Origin: CAWJFJ01 sp963800065
GTDB taxonomy: Bacteria > Actinomycetota > Acidimicrobiia > Acidimicrobiales > UBA8190
Assembly (NCBI GenBank): GCA_963800065.1
Contig: CAWCZO010000003.1
Location: 682,001 to 746,000, forward strand
DNA length: 64,000 bases
Reading direction: 5' to 3'
Made by a program: the position numbers and the translations under genes. Of this stretch, positions 16,900-25,658 are shown one piece after another. The notes below the pieces were generated by a model, which did no database searches, was not told where the DNA came from, and worked only from the letters and a program-made list of their open reading frames with translations. Position 1 is the first letter of the stretch. The number at the start of each line of letters is the position of its first letter.

Positions 16900-18246
16900 G
16901 TGAATTGCAGAAATGGTGTCGGCATTTCCGGGCCGGACCTTCAGCGCGTGGCCCCGATGGTCGATGAATTCGGGGTGACTCTCGAGCAAGAATCGGGCAG
17001 CGCCGCCCCCACCCCTCCCGGGGGTCCTCTCGAGAGCCCCGCCGACGACGGTGCCGCCGTCGTCTCTGCGCAACGGCGCCGCTTCTTCCGGGGGCTCCGC
17101 CGGGTGGACGGCATCGGTGCCCCGGGCCCGGACGTCTCGCCCCGGCGCGTCGGCGACGTCCTCTTCGTCGAGGTCTTCCGACTCTTCCTCGTCATCGCCG
17201 GGGTCATCGCCGGGCTGGCCATCGGCAACCACACGGCGCATTCGGGTCGCAACAGCACGGCCCCGCTGATCGGGATCACCCTGGGCGCTCTCGTCACCTA
17301 CCTGGCCGGGGGGATCGTCGGTCGGTTCCTCGATCGCGGCGTGGCCGGTGCCGTCCACGAGCTGCGCTCCATGCCCGCCAGCGAGGTCTTCGCCGGCTCG
17401 GTGGTGGGTACCACGGGACTCCTGGCCGGGCTGGTGGCCGGCCTTCCCCTCGTCGCCCTCGTCCATTCGACGGTCGACTACCCGGCCGTGGCCGCCCTGG
17501 CGTGGGTGTTGTGCGTGGGGGGTACCCGGCTCGGTGTCACCAAGGGCCGTGAGATCATCCGGGCGGCCGGCTTCTCCCATCTCGTCGAGCGTCCCGATGA
17601 TCCCCCGCCGCCCTCCGCCCTCCTCATCGACAGCTCCGCCGTCATGGACCGCCATCTGCTCGTCCTCGGCCGGTCGGGCCTGTTGGCCGGGGGCATCGTC
17701 GTCCCCCGCTTCGTCGTCGACGAGGTCCGTGCCCTGGCCGAGAGCCCCGACCCCGTCTCGTCACGCCGGGCCCGGCGCGGCCTCGAGGCGATCGATTCGC
17801 TCAGGGCCAGCGGAGTGAACGTGCGGATGAGCGACGACGAGGTCCCCGAGCTCGACGACGCCGGCGACCGGGCCCTGGCCGTCGCCCACCGGATGCACGT
17901 CCGCCTGGCGACGTGCTCCGCCGACCTGGCCGAGAGAGCCGAGTCCGAGGGGATCGACGCCGTCGATCTGCGCCGGCTCATGTCCGAGCTGGCACCCGAT
18001 CATCCCCCGGGCGAGCGACTGGTGATCGATCTGGTCAAGTCGGGCCGCCAGCCGCGCCAGGCGGTGGGCTACCTCCCCGAGGGGGACATGGTCGTCGTCA
18101 ACGACGCCTCCCACCTGGTGGGTCGCGACCGTGTCGAGGTGGTCGTCTCCTCCGCCCGCCAGACGAGCCAGGGCTTCCTGGTCTTCGCCTCCCTGGTCGA
18201 GGGCGGCCCGTCGGCGGTGACGAAGAACCAGACCGTCAGCGTCTGA
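16900..18246 (+). CDS. PIN/TRAM-domain membrane protein (YacL-like)
   Basis: The product is up to 448 aa long. Four hydrophobic segments lie at about residues 90-108, 122-142, 170-190 and 196-212, followed by a PIN nuclease domain with acidic residues in LLIDSSAVMD (about 244 and 250) and LDDAGDRALAVAHRM, and a C-terminal TRAM domain (GRQPRQAVGYLPEGDMVVV). YacL-like proteins are membrane-tethered and probably bind or cut RNA. The GTG at 16900 has AAGGG at 6-base spacing; GTG 16948 and ATG 16957 are in-frame alternatives. It is transcribed away from the GH18 gene. Confidence 0.85.
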   Translation: MNCRNGVGISGPDLQRVAPMVDEFGVTLEQESGSAAPTPPGGPLESPADDGAAVVSAQRRRFFRGLRRVDGIGAPGPDVSPRRVGDVLFVEVFRLFLVIAGVIAGLAIGNHTAHSGRNSTAPLIGITLGALVTYLAGGIVGRFLDRGVAGAVHELRSMPASEVFAGSVVGTTGLLAGLVAGLPLVALVHSTVDYPAVAALAWVLCVGGTRLGVTKGREIIRAAGFSHLVERPDDPPPPSALLIDSSAVMDRHLLVLGRSGLLAGGIVVPRFVVDEVRALAESPDPVSSRRARRGLEAIDSLRASGVNVRMSDDEVPELDDAGDRALAVAHRMHVRLATCSADLAERAESEGIDAVDLRRLMSELAPDHPPGERLVIDLVKSGRQPRQAVGYLPEGDMVVVNDASHLVGRDRVEVVVSSARQTSQGFLVFASLVEGGPSAVTKNQTVSV

Positions 18247-18273
18247 CGCCGTACCGTCGCCCGGCGGGAGTCG

Positions 18274-19671
18274 TCAGGCCGATCGTACGGCGGCGACCAG
18301 CGCCGTGAGGGAGTCCTTGGCGTCGCCGAAGAGCATCGTCGTCTTCGGGTCGTAGAGAAGCTCGTTGTCGATCCCCGCGAATCCGGGCCGCATGGACCGC
18401 TTCAGGAAGACGATGTTCGTGGCCTGGTCGGCGTTGATGATCGGCATCCCGTAGATGGGGCTGCCCGGCGTGTTCTTGGCCGCCGGGTTGACGGTGTCGT
18501 TGGCCCCCACCACCAGGGCCACGTCGGTGGTCGACATCTCGGGGTTGGCGTCGTCCATCTCCACCAGCTGCTCGTAGGGGACGTTGGCCTCGGCCAAGAG
18601 GACGTTCATGTGACCCGGCATCCGGCCGGCGACGGGGTGGATGGCGTAGTAGACCTCGACGCCGCGTTCGGCCAGGGTGTCGGCCAGTTCCCGGGCCACG
18701 TGCTGGGCCTGGGCCACGGCCAGGCCGTAGCCGGGGACGATGGCCACCTTGCGGGCGTAGGCCAGCAGGACGCCGATGTCCTCCGCCGTCCCCGTCCGCA
18801 CCGTCCGCCCCTCGGGACCCCCGTCGGCGCCGGTGGCCGTGATCACCGAGCCGAAGGCACTGAAGAGGATGTTCGGGAGCGAGCGGCCCATGGCCTTGCT
18901 CATCATCCGGGTGAGGAGCATGCCCGACGCCCCCACCAGGGTGCCGGCCACGATGAGGAGGTTGCTGTTCAAGGTGAAGCCCGATGCGGCCACGGCCAGG
19001 CCGGTGAACGAATTGAGCAACGAGATCAGGACGGGGACGTCGGCGCCGCCGATGGGGAGGACGAAGATGATCCCGAGGGCCAGGGAGAGGACGAGAACGA
19101 CCACCAGGAGAACCGTGTTGGCCGTCACGATGGTGGCCAGCAGGACGGCCAGGACGGCCAGACCCACGGCGGCGTTGATCGGTTGCTGTCCCGGATAGGT
19201 GATGGGACGCCCGGTCATGAGCTCCTGGAGCTTGGCGAAGGCCACACCGCTGCCGGCGAAGGAGACGGCGCCGACGAGGACACCGAAGAGGATCTCGCAG
19301 ATCTTGTAGACGGCGATCGTCTTCCCCGGGAGGGAGATGAATTCGGTCACCGAGACCAAGGCCGCGGCGCCACCGCCCACGCCGTTGAAGATGGCCACCA
19401 TCTGGGGCATCGCCGTCATCTTCACGTTCCGGGCCGCCGGCACCCCGATGGCCGTGCCGATGACGACGGCGATGAGGATGAGGACGAGGTTCCGGGTGTG
19501 GCCGTAGACCGACGGCAGGGAGAAGGTCCAGGCCACGGCCACGAGCATCCCCGCCGCCCCGGCCAGGTTCCCGGTCCGGGCGTGCTTGGGCGAGCTCAGC
19601 CCGATGAGGGCGAAGATGAAGCCGACGATGGCGATCAGATAGACGAGATCGGTGGCGGTGGCCCGGCTCAT
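18274..19671 (-). CDS. pntB: NAD(P) transhydrogenase beta subunit PntB
   Basis: The 465-aa protein is the standard length for PntB. The first 260 residues form many membrane helices (for example VLILIAVVIGTAIGVPAA and LFGVLVGAVSFAGSG). The C-terminal NADP(H)-binding domain III has VAIVPGYGLAVAQAQH, NVPYEQLVEMDD, VALVVGANDTVNPAA and LFGDAKDSL. It couples hydride transfer from NADH to NADP+ with proton re-entry, supplying NADPH in the membrane. It is the last gene of pntAA-pntAB-pntB; the upstream stop overlaps its ATG. Confidence 0.96.
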   Translation of the reverse strand: MSRATATDLVYLIAIVGFIFALIGLSSPKHARTGNLAGAAGMLVAVAWTFSLPSVYGHTRNLVLILIAVVIGTAIGVPAARNVKMTAMPQMVAIFNGVGGGAAALVSVTEFISLPGKTIAVYKICEILFGVLVGAVSFAGSGVAFAKLQELMTGRPITYPGQQPINAAVGLAVLAVLLATIVTANTVLLVVVLVLSLALGIIFVLPIGGADVPVLISLLNSFTGLAVAASGFTLNSNLLIVAGTLVGASGMLLTRMMSKAMGRSLPNILFSAFGSVITATGADGGPEGRTVRTGTAEDIGVLLAYARKVAIVPGYGLAVAQAQHVARELADTLAERGVEVYYAIHPVAGRMPGHMNVLLAEANVPYEQLVEMDDANPEMSTTDVALVVGANDTVNPAAKNTPGSPIYGMPIINADQATNIVFLKRSMRPGFAGIDNELLYDPKTTMLFGDAKDSLTALVAAVRSA

Positions 19672-20036
19672 GGGGTGGGACCGGAGGACGGACCGGAGGA
19701 ACCGGTGGCGCCGGCGTCATCGGGCTTGGACGGTTTCGTCTCGCTCCGCGGCTTGAACATGTGGAGCATCCGGTCGGTGACGACGAAGCCTCCGACGACG
19801 TTCAAGGTGGCCAGGACGACGGCCAGGAAGCCCAGGGTGAGCTGGGCGGCGCCGCTGGCCTCACCGAGGACCAGCATGGTCCCCACCAGGATGATGCCGT
19901 GGATGGCGTTGGAGCCCGACATCAGCGGCGTGTGGAGGATGCTCGGGACCTTGGAGACGACCTCGTAGCCGACGAAGGCGGCTAGGACGAAGATGGTGAT
20001 GAATCCCATCAGGCCCGGTCCGGCCACGATCACCAT
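19668..20036 (-). CDS. pntAB: NAD(P) transhydrogenase subunit alpha-2 (membrane part)
   Basis: The 122-aa protein carries the three membrane helices that are fused to the alpha subunit in enterobacteria but separate in many actinobacteria and alphaproteobacteria. Visible are FITIFVLAAFVGYEVVSKVP, TPLMSGSNAIHGII and FLAVVLATLNVVGGFVVTDRML. The charged C-terminal tail is Pro/Ser-rich. It starts directly after the pntAA stop and overlaps pntB by 4 bases, so the three are translated together. Confidence 0.95.
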   Translation of the reverse strand: MVIVAGPGLMGFITIFVLAAFVGYEVVSKVPSILHTPLMSGSNAIHGIILVGTMLVLGEASGAAQLTLGFLAVVLATLNVVGGFVVTDRMLHMFKPRSETKPSKPDDAGATGSSGPSSGPTP

Positions 20037-21173
20037 CTAATTCACCTGGCCTTCCACGAGCTCACGGGTCGGTTCATGGACGACCTCGCCGGCACGGACG
20101 ACGCAGCAGCCGGCCACGATCTCGTCGTCGAAGTCCGGTCGGAGCTCGCCGTCGGCGATGACGAGGCCGAGGAAGTTGGCCACGTTGCGCGAGTAGAGGA
20201 AGCTGGCATGGGTGGGCATGGCCGACGGCGGGTTCGAGAGCCCGGCCACCGTGACACCGTGATGGACGATGTCCCGGCCCGCCTCCGAGACCTCGCAGTT
20301 CCCGCCCGAATCGGCGGCCAGGTCGACGATGACCGATCCCTCGGCCATCCGCTCGACCATGGCCGTGGTGACGAGGATGGGAGCCTGGCGTCCGGGGACG
20401 GCCGCCGTGGTGATGACGACGTCGGAGGCGGCCACCTCGTTGCCGATCAGCTCCCGCTGGCGGGCCAGGAAGTCCTCCGACTGCTCGCGGGCGTAACCAC
20501 CGGTTCCTTCCTGCGATTCGAGGCCGAGCTCGACGAAGGCGGCCCCCAGGGACTCGACCTCCTCCTTGGCCGCCGCCCTGACGTCGTAGGCGCGGACCTG
20601 GGCCCCGAGGCGGCGGGCGGTGGCGATGGTCTGCAACCCCGCCACACCGGCCCCGAGGACCAGGACCTTGGCCGGAGGGACGGTGCCGGCGGCGGTCATG
20701 AACATGGGGAAGAACTTGGGCAGCCGCTCGGCGGCGGCCAGGGCGGCGAGATAACCGGAGACGGTCGACTGCGAGGACAGGGCGTCCATCGACTGGGCCC
20801 GGGAGATCCGGGGGAGGAGGTCGAGGCTGAAGGCCGTGGCCCCCTTCTGGACGAGAGCCTTCACGGTGTCGAGCTGGGCCGCCGGGGCCAGGAAGCTCAC
20901 CACGGTGACGCCGTCGGGCGTCGTCGCCACCTCCTGCGGTGTCGGGGCCTGGACCTTGGCCACGATCTGGGCCCCGGCCATCAGCTCGGCCACCGACCCG
21001 AGGACGGTGGCTCCCTTCTCGGCGTAGGCGGTGTCGGGGAAGTGAGCCTCGGCACCCGCACCGGCCTGGACGGCGACGTCCACGCCGCTCCCCGTCAACC
21101 GTCCGGCGACGTCGGGGATCATGGCCACGCGCCGTTCACCGGGACGGGTCTCTGTGGGAACGGCGAGTTTCAC
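20037..21173 (-). CDS. pntAA: NAD(P) transhydrogenase subunit alpha-1 (NAD-binding)
   Basis: The 378-aa soluble subunit begins MKLAVPTETRPGERRVAMIP, the signature of the AlaDH/PNT N-terminal domain. The NAD-binding domain has KVLVLGAGVAGLQTIATARRLGA with the GxGxxG-like turn, and SVIVDLAADSGGNCE follows. It supplies the NAD(H) site of the three-subunit transhydrogenase encoded downstream. It is first in the operon. No specific regulator site is visible in the 59 bases before the SDR gene. Confidence 0.95.
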   Translation of the reverse strand: MKLAVPTETRPGERRVAMIPDVAGRLTGSGVDVAVQAGAGAEAHFPDTAYAEKGATVLGSVAELMAGAQIVAKVQAPTPQEVATTPDGVTVVSFLAPAAQLDTVKALVQKGATAFSLDLLPRISRAQSMDALSSQSTVSGYLAALAAAERLPKFFPMFMTAAGTVPPAKVLVLGAGVAGLQTIATARRLGAQVRAYDVRAAAKEEVESLGAAFVELGLESQEGTGGYAREQSEDFLARQRELIGNEVAASDVVITTAAVPGRQAPILVTTAMVERMAEGSVIVDLAADSGGNCEVSEAGRDIVHHGVTVAGLSNPPSAMPTHASFLYSRNVANFLGLVIADGELRPDFDDEIVAGCCVVRAGEVVHEPTRELVEGQVN

Positions 21174-21232
21174 GAGGCGCTATCAGAGCACGCCGGGCCG
21201 GTCGACTCCACTCACTGCCTCGCTCGTCCCGG

Positions 21233-22042
21233 TCACCGCTGCGGCCGCCCTGGAGAGACGGAGTCGACGGCGGCCAGGAAAGGCGGCCATTCGCCGCCCC
21301 CGTGGACTTCCACGGCGGCGCCCGACAGGTACGACGCCAGGGGGGAAGCCAGGAAGAGACAGACCCCGCCCACGTCGGCCGGCGTGCCCAGGCGGCCCAG
21401 GGGCACCGTGGCCGCCACCGCCCTCAGGCCCTCGGGCCCGCCGTAGTGGGAATCCGCCGCCTCGGTGGCGATCATCCCGGCCACCACGCAGTTGACCCGG
21501 ACCTTGGGGGCCCACTCGAGGGCCAGGCTCCGCGTCAGGTTGATCAGTCCCGCCTTGGCCGCCCCGTAGGGGGCCGTCCCCGGCGACGGGCGCAGGCCCG
21601 AGACGCTCCCGATGTTGACGATCGAGCCCCCCTCGGGCTGCCCCTGCATGACCCGGTTGGCCGCCTGGGCGCAGTAGAAGGGGGCCACCAGGTTGAGGGC
21701 GATGACCTGGGCGACGAAACGGGGCGAGGCGTCGGCGGCCGGCACCGACGGCGATCCCCCGGCGTTGTTGACGAGGACGTCGATCCGGCCGAAGCGCTCG
21801 GTCGTCGCCGTCACCACGGCGCCGGCCTGGTCGGCGTGGCGGACGTCGGCCGCCACGAAGAAGGCGCGGTGGTCGCCGTGGGCGGGGAGGTCGACCGCCG
21901 CCGGTTCCGTCCGACCGCAGATGACCACCTCGGCCCCGGCGGCCAGGAAGGACTCGGCGATCCCGCGGCCCACCCCGCGCGCTCCCCCCGTCACCACGAC
22001 GACCTTCCCGGTGCAGTCGAGGGGGTTCCCCGTCTCGGTCAC
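21233..22042 (-). CDS. SDR oxidoreductase, divergent from the echA20-ipdABC operon
   Basis: The 269-aa protein is a classical SDR: TGGARGVGRG cofactor loop, NNAGG, catalytic Ser in VNIGSVSG and YGAAK. A divergent SDR in this position matches the mycobacterial layout, where Rv3549c/Rv3548c sit back to back with echA20 (Rv3550) in the KstR2 regulon for steroid ring C/D breakdown. A ketone or alcohol intermediate in that pathway is the likely substrate. The start is decided by a perfect AAGGAGG 6 bases before the GTG at 22040-22042; an upstream in-frame GTG would bury this ribosome site inside the gene. Confidence 0.88.
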   Translation of the reverse strand: MTETGNPLDCTGKVVVVTGGARGVGRGIAESFLAAGAEVVICGRTEPAAVDLPAHGDHRAFFVAADVRHADQAGAVVTATTERFGRIDVLVNNAGGSPSVPAADASPRFVAQVIALNLVAPFYCAQAANRVMQGQPEGGSIVNIGSVSGLRPSPGTAPYGAAKAGLINLTRSLALEWAPKVRVNCVVAGMIATEAADSHYGGPEGLRAVAATVPLGRLGTPADVGGVCLFLASPLASYLSGAAVEVHGGGEWPPFLAAVDSVSPGRPQR

Positions 22043-22112
22043 GTCCGCCTCCTTGGCCAGGGCGCACAAACTACCGAAGGCGGGCTCCCTGCCCTATCCT
22101 TCTGACGCTTTC

Positions 22113-22127
22113 CTGACGCGGCATCAG
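22113..22127. promoter_or_regulatory. CTGACGCGGCATCAG, candidate operator between SDR and echA20
   Basis: CTGAC and ATCAG arms (one mismatch to GTCAG) are separated by 5 bases. A further half-site CTGACG lies 11 bases upstream at 22102. The site ends 15 bases before the echA20 ATG and could serve both divergent genes. It does not fit the KstR2 consensus known from mycobacteria (AAGCAAGnnCTTGCTT). Confidence 0.5.
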
Positions 22128-22142
22128 ATCCGGAGCCCACCC

Positions 22143-22901
22143 ATGAGCATCGAGACGCACGAGCGCATGCCGGGAACGGCCGAGGTCGTGATCGAGGTGC
22201 CCCCGGTCAACGCCCTCGACGTGGCCGGCTGGTTCGCCCTGGCCGACGCCGTCCTGGCGGCGGGACGGAAAGCCGACGTCTGCGTGGTGGTGGTCCGCGC
22301 CGAGGGCCGGGGGTTCTGCGCCGGTGTCGACATCAAGGAGATCCAGGCCGTCGGCGACGCCGCCCTCGTCGGCGTCAACCGCGGGTGCGCGGCGGCCTTC
22401 GCCGCCGTCTACGACTGCGAGGTCCCCGTGATCGCCGCGGTCCACGGCTTCTGCCTCGGTGGCGGGATCGGGATCGCCGGCAACGCCGACATCATCGTCG
22501 CCGCCGACGACGCCACCTTCGGTCTGCCCGAGGTCGACCGTGGGGCGCTCGGGGCCGCCACCCATCTGGCCCGCCTCGTCCCCCAGCACAAGATGAGGCA
22601 GATGGTCTACACCGCCACCACGGCGACGGCGGCCGAGCTCGAAGCCTTCGGTTCGGTGCTCCGCGTCGTCCCCCGCCCCGAGCTGGTCGACGCCGCCTAC
22701 GAGGTGGCGGAGGTGATCGCCGCCAAGAGCCCGACGATCATCCGCCGGGCCAAGGAGTCGCTGAACGGGATCGACCCGGTCGACGTGAAGCGCAGCTACC
22801 GCTTCGAGCAGGGCTTCACCTACGAGCTCCACGTCTCCGGTGTGGCCGACGAGCAGCGGGCGGCCTTCGTCGAGAAGCGCGACCCGAACGTCTCGAAGTG
22901 A
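22143..22901 (+). CDS. echA20: Crotonase-family ring-opening hydrolase, EchA20-like
   Basis: The 252-aa protein has the crotonase fold: RAEGRGFCAGVDIKEIQAV forms the first oxyanion-hole region, and HGFCLGGGIGIAGNADIIVAA with FGLPEVDRGALG the second. In M. tuberculosis EchA20 hydrolytically opens steroid ring D of the indanedione CoA intermediate. The identification rests on its position at the head of ipdA-ipdB-ipdC and on family membership; a generic enoyl-CoA hydratase cannot be ruled out from sequence alone. ATG at 22143; the candidate operator is just upstream and the ipdA-like gene starts 21 bases downstream. Confidence 0.8.
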   Translation: MSIETHERMPGTAEVVIEVPPVNALDVAGWFALADAVLAAGRKADVCVVVVRAEGRGFCAGVDIKEIQAVGDAALVGVNRGCAAAFAAVYDCEVPVIAAVHGFCLGGGIGIAGNADIIVAADDATFGLPEVDRGALGAATHLARLVPQHKMRQMVYTATTATAAELEAFGSVLRVVPRPELVDAAYEVAEVIAAKSPTIIRRAKESLNGIDPVDVKRSYRFEQGFTYELHVSGVADEQRAAFVEKRDPNVSK

Positions 22902-22922
22902 TGTTCCTCGTGGAAGACGACC

Positions 22923-23810
22923 ATGGGGGATAAGCGGACATCGGTCGACGAGATGGTGGCCGAACTCCGACCGGGGATGACGGTGGGTTTCGGCGGATGG
23001 GGATCGCGTCGCAAGCCCATGGCGGCGGTCCGGGCCATCGTCCGGGCCGGGATCGGCGATCTCACCGTGGTCTCCTACGGCGGCCCCGACGTCGGCGTCC
23101 TCTGCGCGTCGGGACTGGTGAGGAAAGTGGTCTACGGCTTCGTCACCCTGGACTCGATCGCCCTCGACCCCCACTTCCGCGCCGCCCGGCAGGCGGGGAG
23201 CATCGACGCCATGGAGGTCGACGAGGGCATGTTCTACCTGGGCCTCCTGGCCGCCGCCCACCGCATCCCCTTTCTCCCCACCCGGGCCGGCCTCGGGTCC
23301 GACGTCCTCCGGGTGAACCCGGGGCTGCGGACGGTGAGGTCCCCCTACGACGACGGCGAGGAGCTGGTGGCCATGCCGGCGCTCGTCCTCGACGCCGCCT
23401 TCGTCCATCTGAACCGGGCCGACACCAACGGGAACGGCCAGATCCTCGGACCCGATCCCTTCTTCGACGAGCTCTTCCTCGGCGCCGCCACCCGTCGTTT
23501 CGTCACGGCCGAGAAGGTGGTGTCCCCCGGGGCGCTCCTCGACGAGGGACCGATCCAGACGGTGACCATCTCCCGGCTCCTCACCGACGCCGTGGCCGAG
23601 ACCCCCGGCGGCGCCCACTTCACGTCGTGTCCTCCCGATTACGACCGCGACGAGGGCTTCCAGAAGGGCTACGCCGGATCGGGGGCCGATCCCGAGGCCT
23701 GGAAGGCGTTCTCCGACCGGTATCTCGATGTCGACGAGGCGGGCTACCAGGAAGCCGTCCGCCAGGCGGCGGCCGCCGCCAAGTCGCAGTCGGCCCAGGC
23801 GGCCCCGTGA
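22923..23810 (+). CDS. ipdA: CoA-transferase-like ring C hydrolase, IpdA subunit
   Basis: The 295-aa protein is a class I CoA-transferase alpha-type subunit: GMTVGFGGWGSRRKPM is the N-terminal glycine-rich turn, VVSYGGPDVGVL and GLVRKVVYGFV follow. In mycobacteria IpdA and IpdB form a heterodimer that opens steroid ring C by hydrolysing the COCHEA-CoA ring and not by CoA transfer. A Glu in AMEVDEGM (about 98-101) sits near where the catalytic Glu of IpdA is expected; this is not verified. The last codons overlap the ipdB GTG by 4 bases, as expected for subunits made in equal amounts. Confidence 0.85.
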   Translation: MGDKRTSVDEMVAELRPGMTVGFGGWGSRRKPMAAVRAIVRAGIGDLTVVSYGGPDVGVLCASGLVRKVVYGFVTLDSIALDPHFRAARQAGSIDAMEVDEGMFYLGLLAAAHRIPFLPTRAGLGSDVLRVNPGLRTVRSPYDDGEELVAMPALVLDAAFVHLNRADTNGNGQILGPDPFFDELFLGAATRRFVTAEKVVSPGALLDEGPIQTVTISRLLTDAVAETPGGAHFTSCPPDYDRDEGFQKGYAGSGADPEAWKAFSDRYLDVDEAGYQEAVRQAAAAAKSQSAQAAP

Positions 23811-24568
23811 CCGAGGTGACGCGGGCCGAGGTGGTGGCGGTGGCGTGCGCCGAGGCGTGGCGGGGCGACGGCGAGATCATCGCCAGCCCGTTCGGGACGA
23901 TCCCGTCCATCGGGGCCCGGCTGGCCCGGCTCACCTTCGCACCCGACCTCGTCCTCACCGACGGTGAGGCGGCGCTGATGGCCAACACGCCGTCGGTCTC
24001 GGCCGGCCGGTCCGAGTTCGTCCTCGAGGCGTGGATGCCCTATCGGCGTGTCTTCGACGTCGTCTGGTCGGGTCGCCGCCACGTGATGATGATGGCCACC
24101 CAGGTCGACCGCTTCGGGAACCAGAACATCTCCTGCATCGGCGACTGGGCCCGGCCCAGGACTCAGCTGATCGGTGTCCGGGGCGCGCCGGGGAACACCA
24201 TCAACCACACCACCAGCTACTGGGTCCCGTCCCACTCCCGGCGCAGCTTCGTCGAGCACGTCGACATGGTCGGAGGCGTCGGCTACGACAGGGCGGCGGC
24301 GGCGGGACCGGCGGCCCAGCGTTTCCACGAGGTCCGTGTCGTCGTCTCCGACCTGGGGGTCTTCGACTTCCAGACGCCCGACCATTCCATGCGCCTGCGA
24401 TCGGTCCATCCCGGGGTGGCGTTGGACGAGGTCGTCGAGGCCACCGGCTTCGCCCTCGTCGTGCCCGACGACGTCCCCACCAGCCGGCTCCCCGACGCCG
24501 ACGAGCTGGAGCTGATCAGGGAGGTCCTCGACCCGACCCGGCTCCGGGAGAAGGAACTGCCGTCGTGA
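23807..24568 (+). CDS. ipdB: CoA-transferase-like ring C hydrolase, IpdB subunit
   Basis: The 253-aa beta-type partner of IpdA has SPFGTIPSIGARLARLTFAP, LTDGEAALMAN, MMMATQVDRFGNQNISCIGD and a conserved GAPGNTINHTTSYWVP region. The product pairs with IpdA in the cytosol. The GTG start overlaps the ipdA stop; the gene in turn overlaps ipdC by 4 bases. The conserved order SDR<>echA20-ipdA-ipdB-ipdC makes the assignment firm even though many CoA-transferases look alike. Confidence 0.85.
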   Translation: MTEVTRAEVVAVACAEAWRGDGEIIASPFGTIPSIGARLARLTFAPDLVLTDGEAALMANTPSVSAGRSEFVLEAWMPYRRVFDVVWSGRRHVMMMATQVDRFGNQNISCIGDWARPRTQLIGVRGAPGNTINHTTSYWVPSHSRRSFVEHVDMVGGVGYDRAAAAGPAAQRFHEVRVVVSDLGVFDFQTPDHSMRLRSVHPGVALDEVVEATGFALVVPDDVPTSRLPDADELELIREVLDPTRLREKELPS

Positions 24569-25647
24569 CGGGCGGTCCGGAGCCCCACCCGGCGCTGCGG
24601 ACGAAGCTCTGCGATCTGGTCGGGGTGCGGTATCCGATCGTCCAGACGGGGATGGGCTGGGTGGCCGGGCCCCGCCTGGTGGCGGCCACGGCCGAGGCCG
24701 GCGCCCTCGGGATCCTGGCCTCGGCCACGATGACCCTCGACGAGCTGGCCGCCGCCATCGTCGAGGTGAAGGGGCGGACGCAGAATCCCTTCGGCGTCAA
24801 CCTCCGGACCGACGCGCCCGACATCGAGGAGCGCGTCGCTCTCCTGGTGGCGTCGGGGGTGACGGTGGCCAGCTTCGCCCAGGCGCCGCGTCCCGACCTC
24901 GTCACGCGGCTGGCCGGGGAGGGGATCGTCGTGATCCCCACCGTCGGCGCCCGGCGTCACGCCGAGAAGGTGGCCGAGTGGGGGGTCCACGGCGTCATCG
25001 CCCAGGGCGCCGAGGGCGGCGGTCACACCGGTCCCGTCCCCACCTCGCTGCTGCTCCCGGAGGTGGTCGAGGCGGTGGGGGATCAGGTGGCGGTGATCGC
25101 CGCCGGCGGCTTCTCGTCCGGTGCCGGCCTCGTCGCCGCCCTGGCCTACGGGGCGACGGGGATCGCCATGGGCACCCGCTTCCTCCTCACCCGGGAGAGC
25201 ACCGTGCCCGACGAGGTGAAGGCCGTCTACCTCGGGACGCCGGTCACCGGGACGGTGGTGACGACGCGGGTGGACGGCGCGCCCCAACGGGTCATACGGA
25301 CGGGGCTCGTCGACCACCTCGAGGGTGCCGGTCGCATCGGCGCCCTCCCGCGCGCCCTGGGCAATGCCCTGGCCTTCCGTCGGCTGACCCACACCTCCCT
25401 GCGAGCTCTGGCCCGCCAAGGACGGGCCATGAGAGAAGGCAACGACCTGACCTGGTCCCAGGTGGTCATGGCGGCCAACGCCCCGATGATGACGAAGGCG
25501 GCGTTGGTCGACGGTCACCCTGAGGTCGGGATCCTCCCCACCGGACAGGTCGTCGGCGTCATCGACGAGCTCCCCACGGTGGCTGAGCTCGTCGGCCGGA
25601 TCATCACCGAGGCCAACGCCACCCTCGAGCGCCTCACCGTCTTCTAG
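24565..25647 (+). CDS. ipdC: Nitronate-monooxygenase-like flavoprotein, IpdC-type
   Basis: The 360-aa protein is an NPD-like TIM-barrel flavoprotein: YPIVQTGMGWVAGPRLVAA at the N-terminus, AQGAEGGGHTGPVPTS with the FMN-phosphate-loop His-Thr, and VIAAGGFSSGAGLVAALAYGA near the C-terminus. IpdC in mycobacteria is an NADH-dependent flavin reductase-type enzyme required before ring C opening. Position directly after ipdB with a 4-base overlap supports the name. The C-terminal half ends with a normal NPD domain; no truncation is seen. Confidence 0.85.
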   Translation: MTGGPEPHPALRTKLCDLVGVRYPIVQTGMGWVAGPRLVAATAEAGALGILASATMTLDELAAAIVEVKGRTQNPFGVNLRTDAPDIEERVALLVASGVTVASFAQAPRPDLVTRLAGEGIVVIPTVGARRHAEKVAEWGVHGVIAQGAEGGGHTGPVPTSLLLPEVVEAVGDQVAVIAAGGFSSGAGLVAALAYGATGIAMGTRFLLTRESTVPDEVKAVYLGTPVTGTVVTTRVDGAPQRVIRTGLVDHLEGAGRIGALPRALGNALAFRRLTHTSLRALARQGRAMREGNDLTWSQVVMAANAPMMTKAALVDGHPEVGILPTGQVVGVIDELPTVAELVGRIITEANATLERLTVF

Positions 25648-25658
25648 GGTCGACCCCG

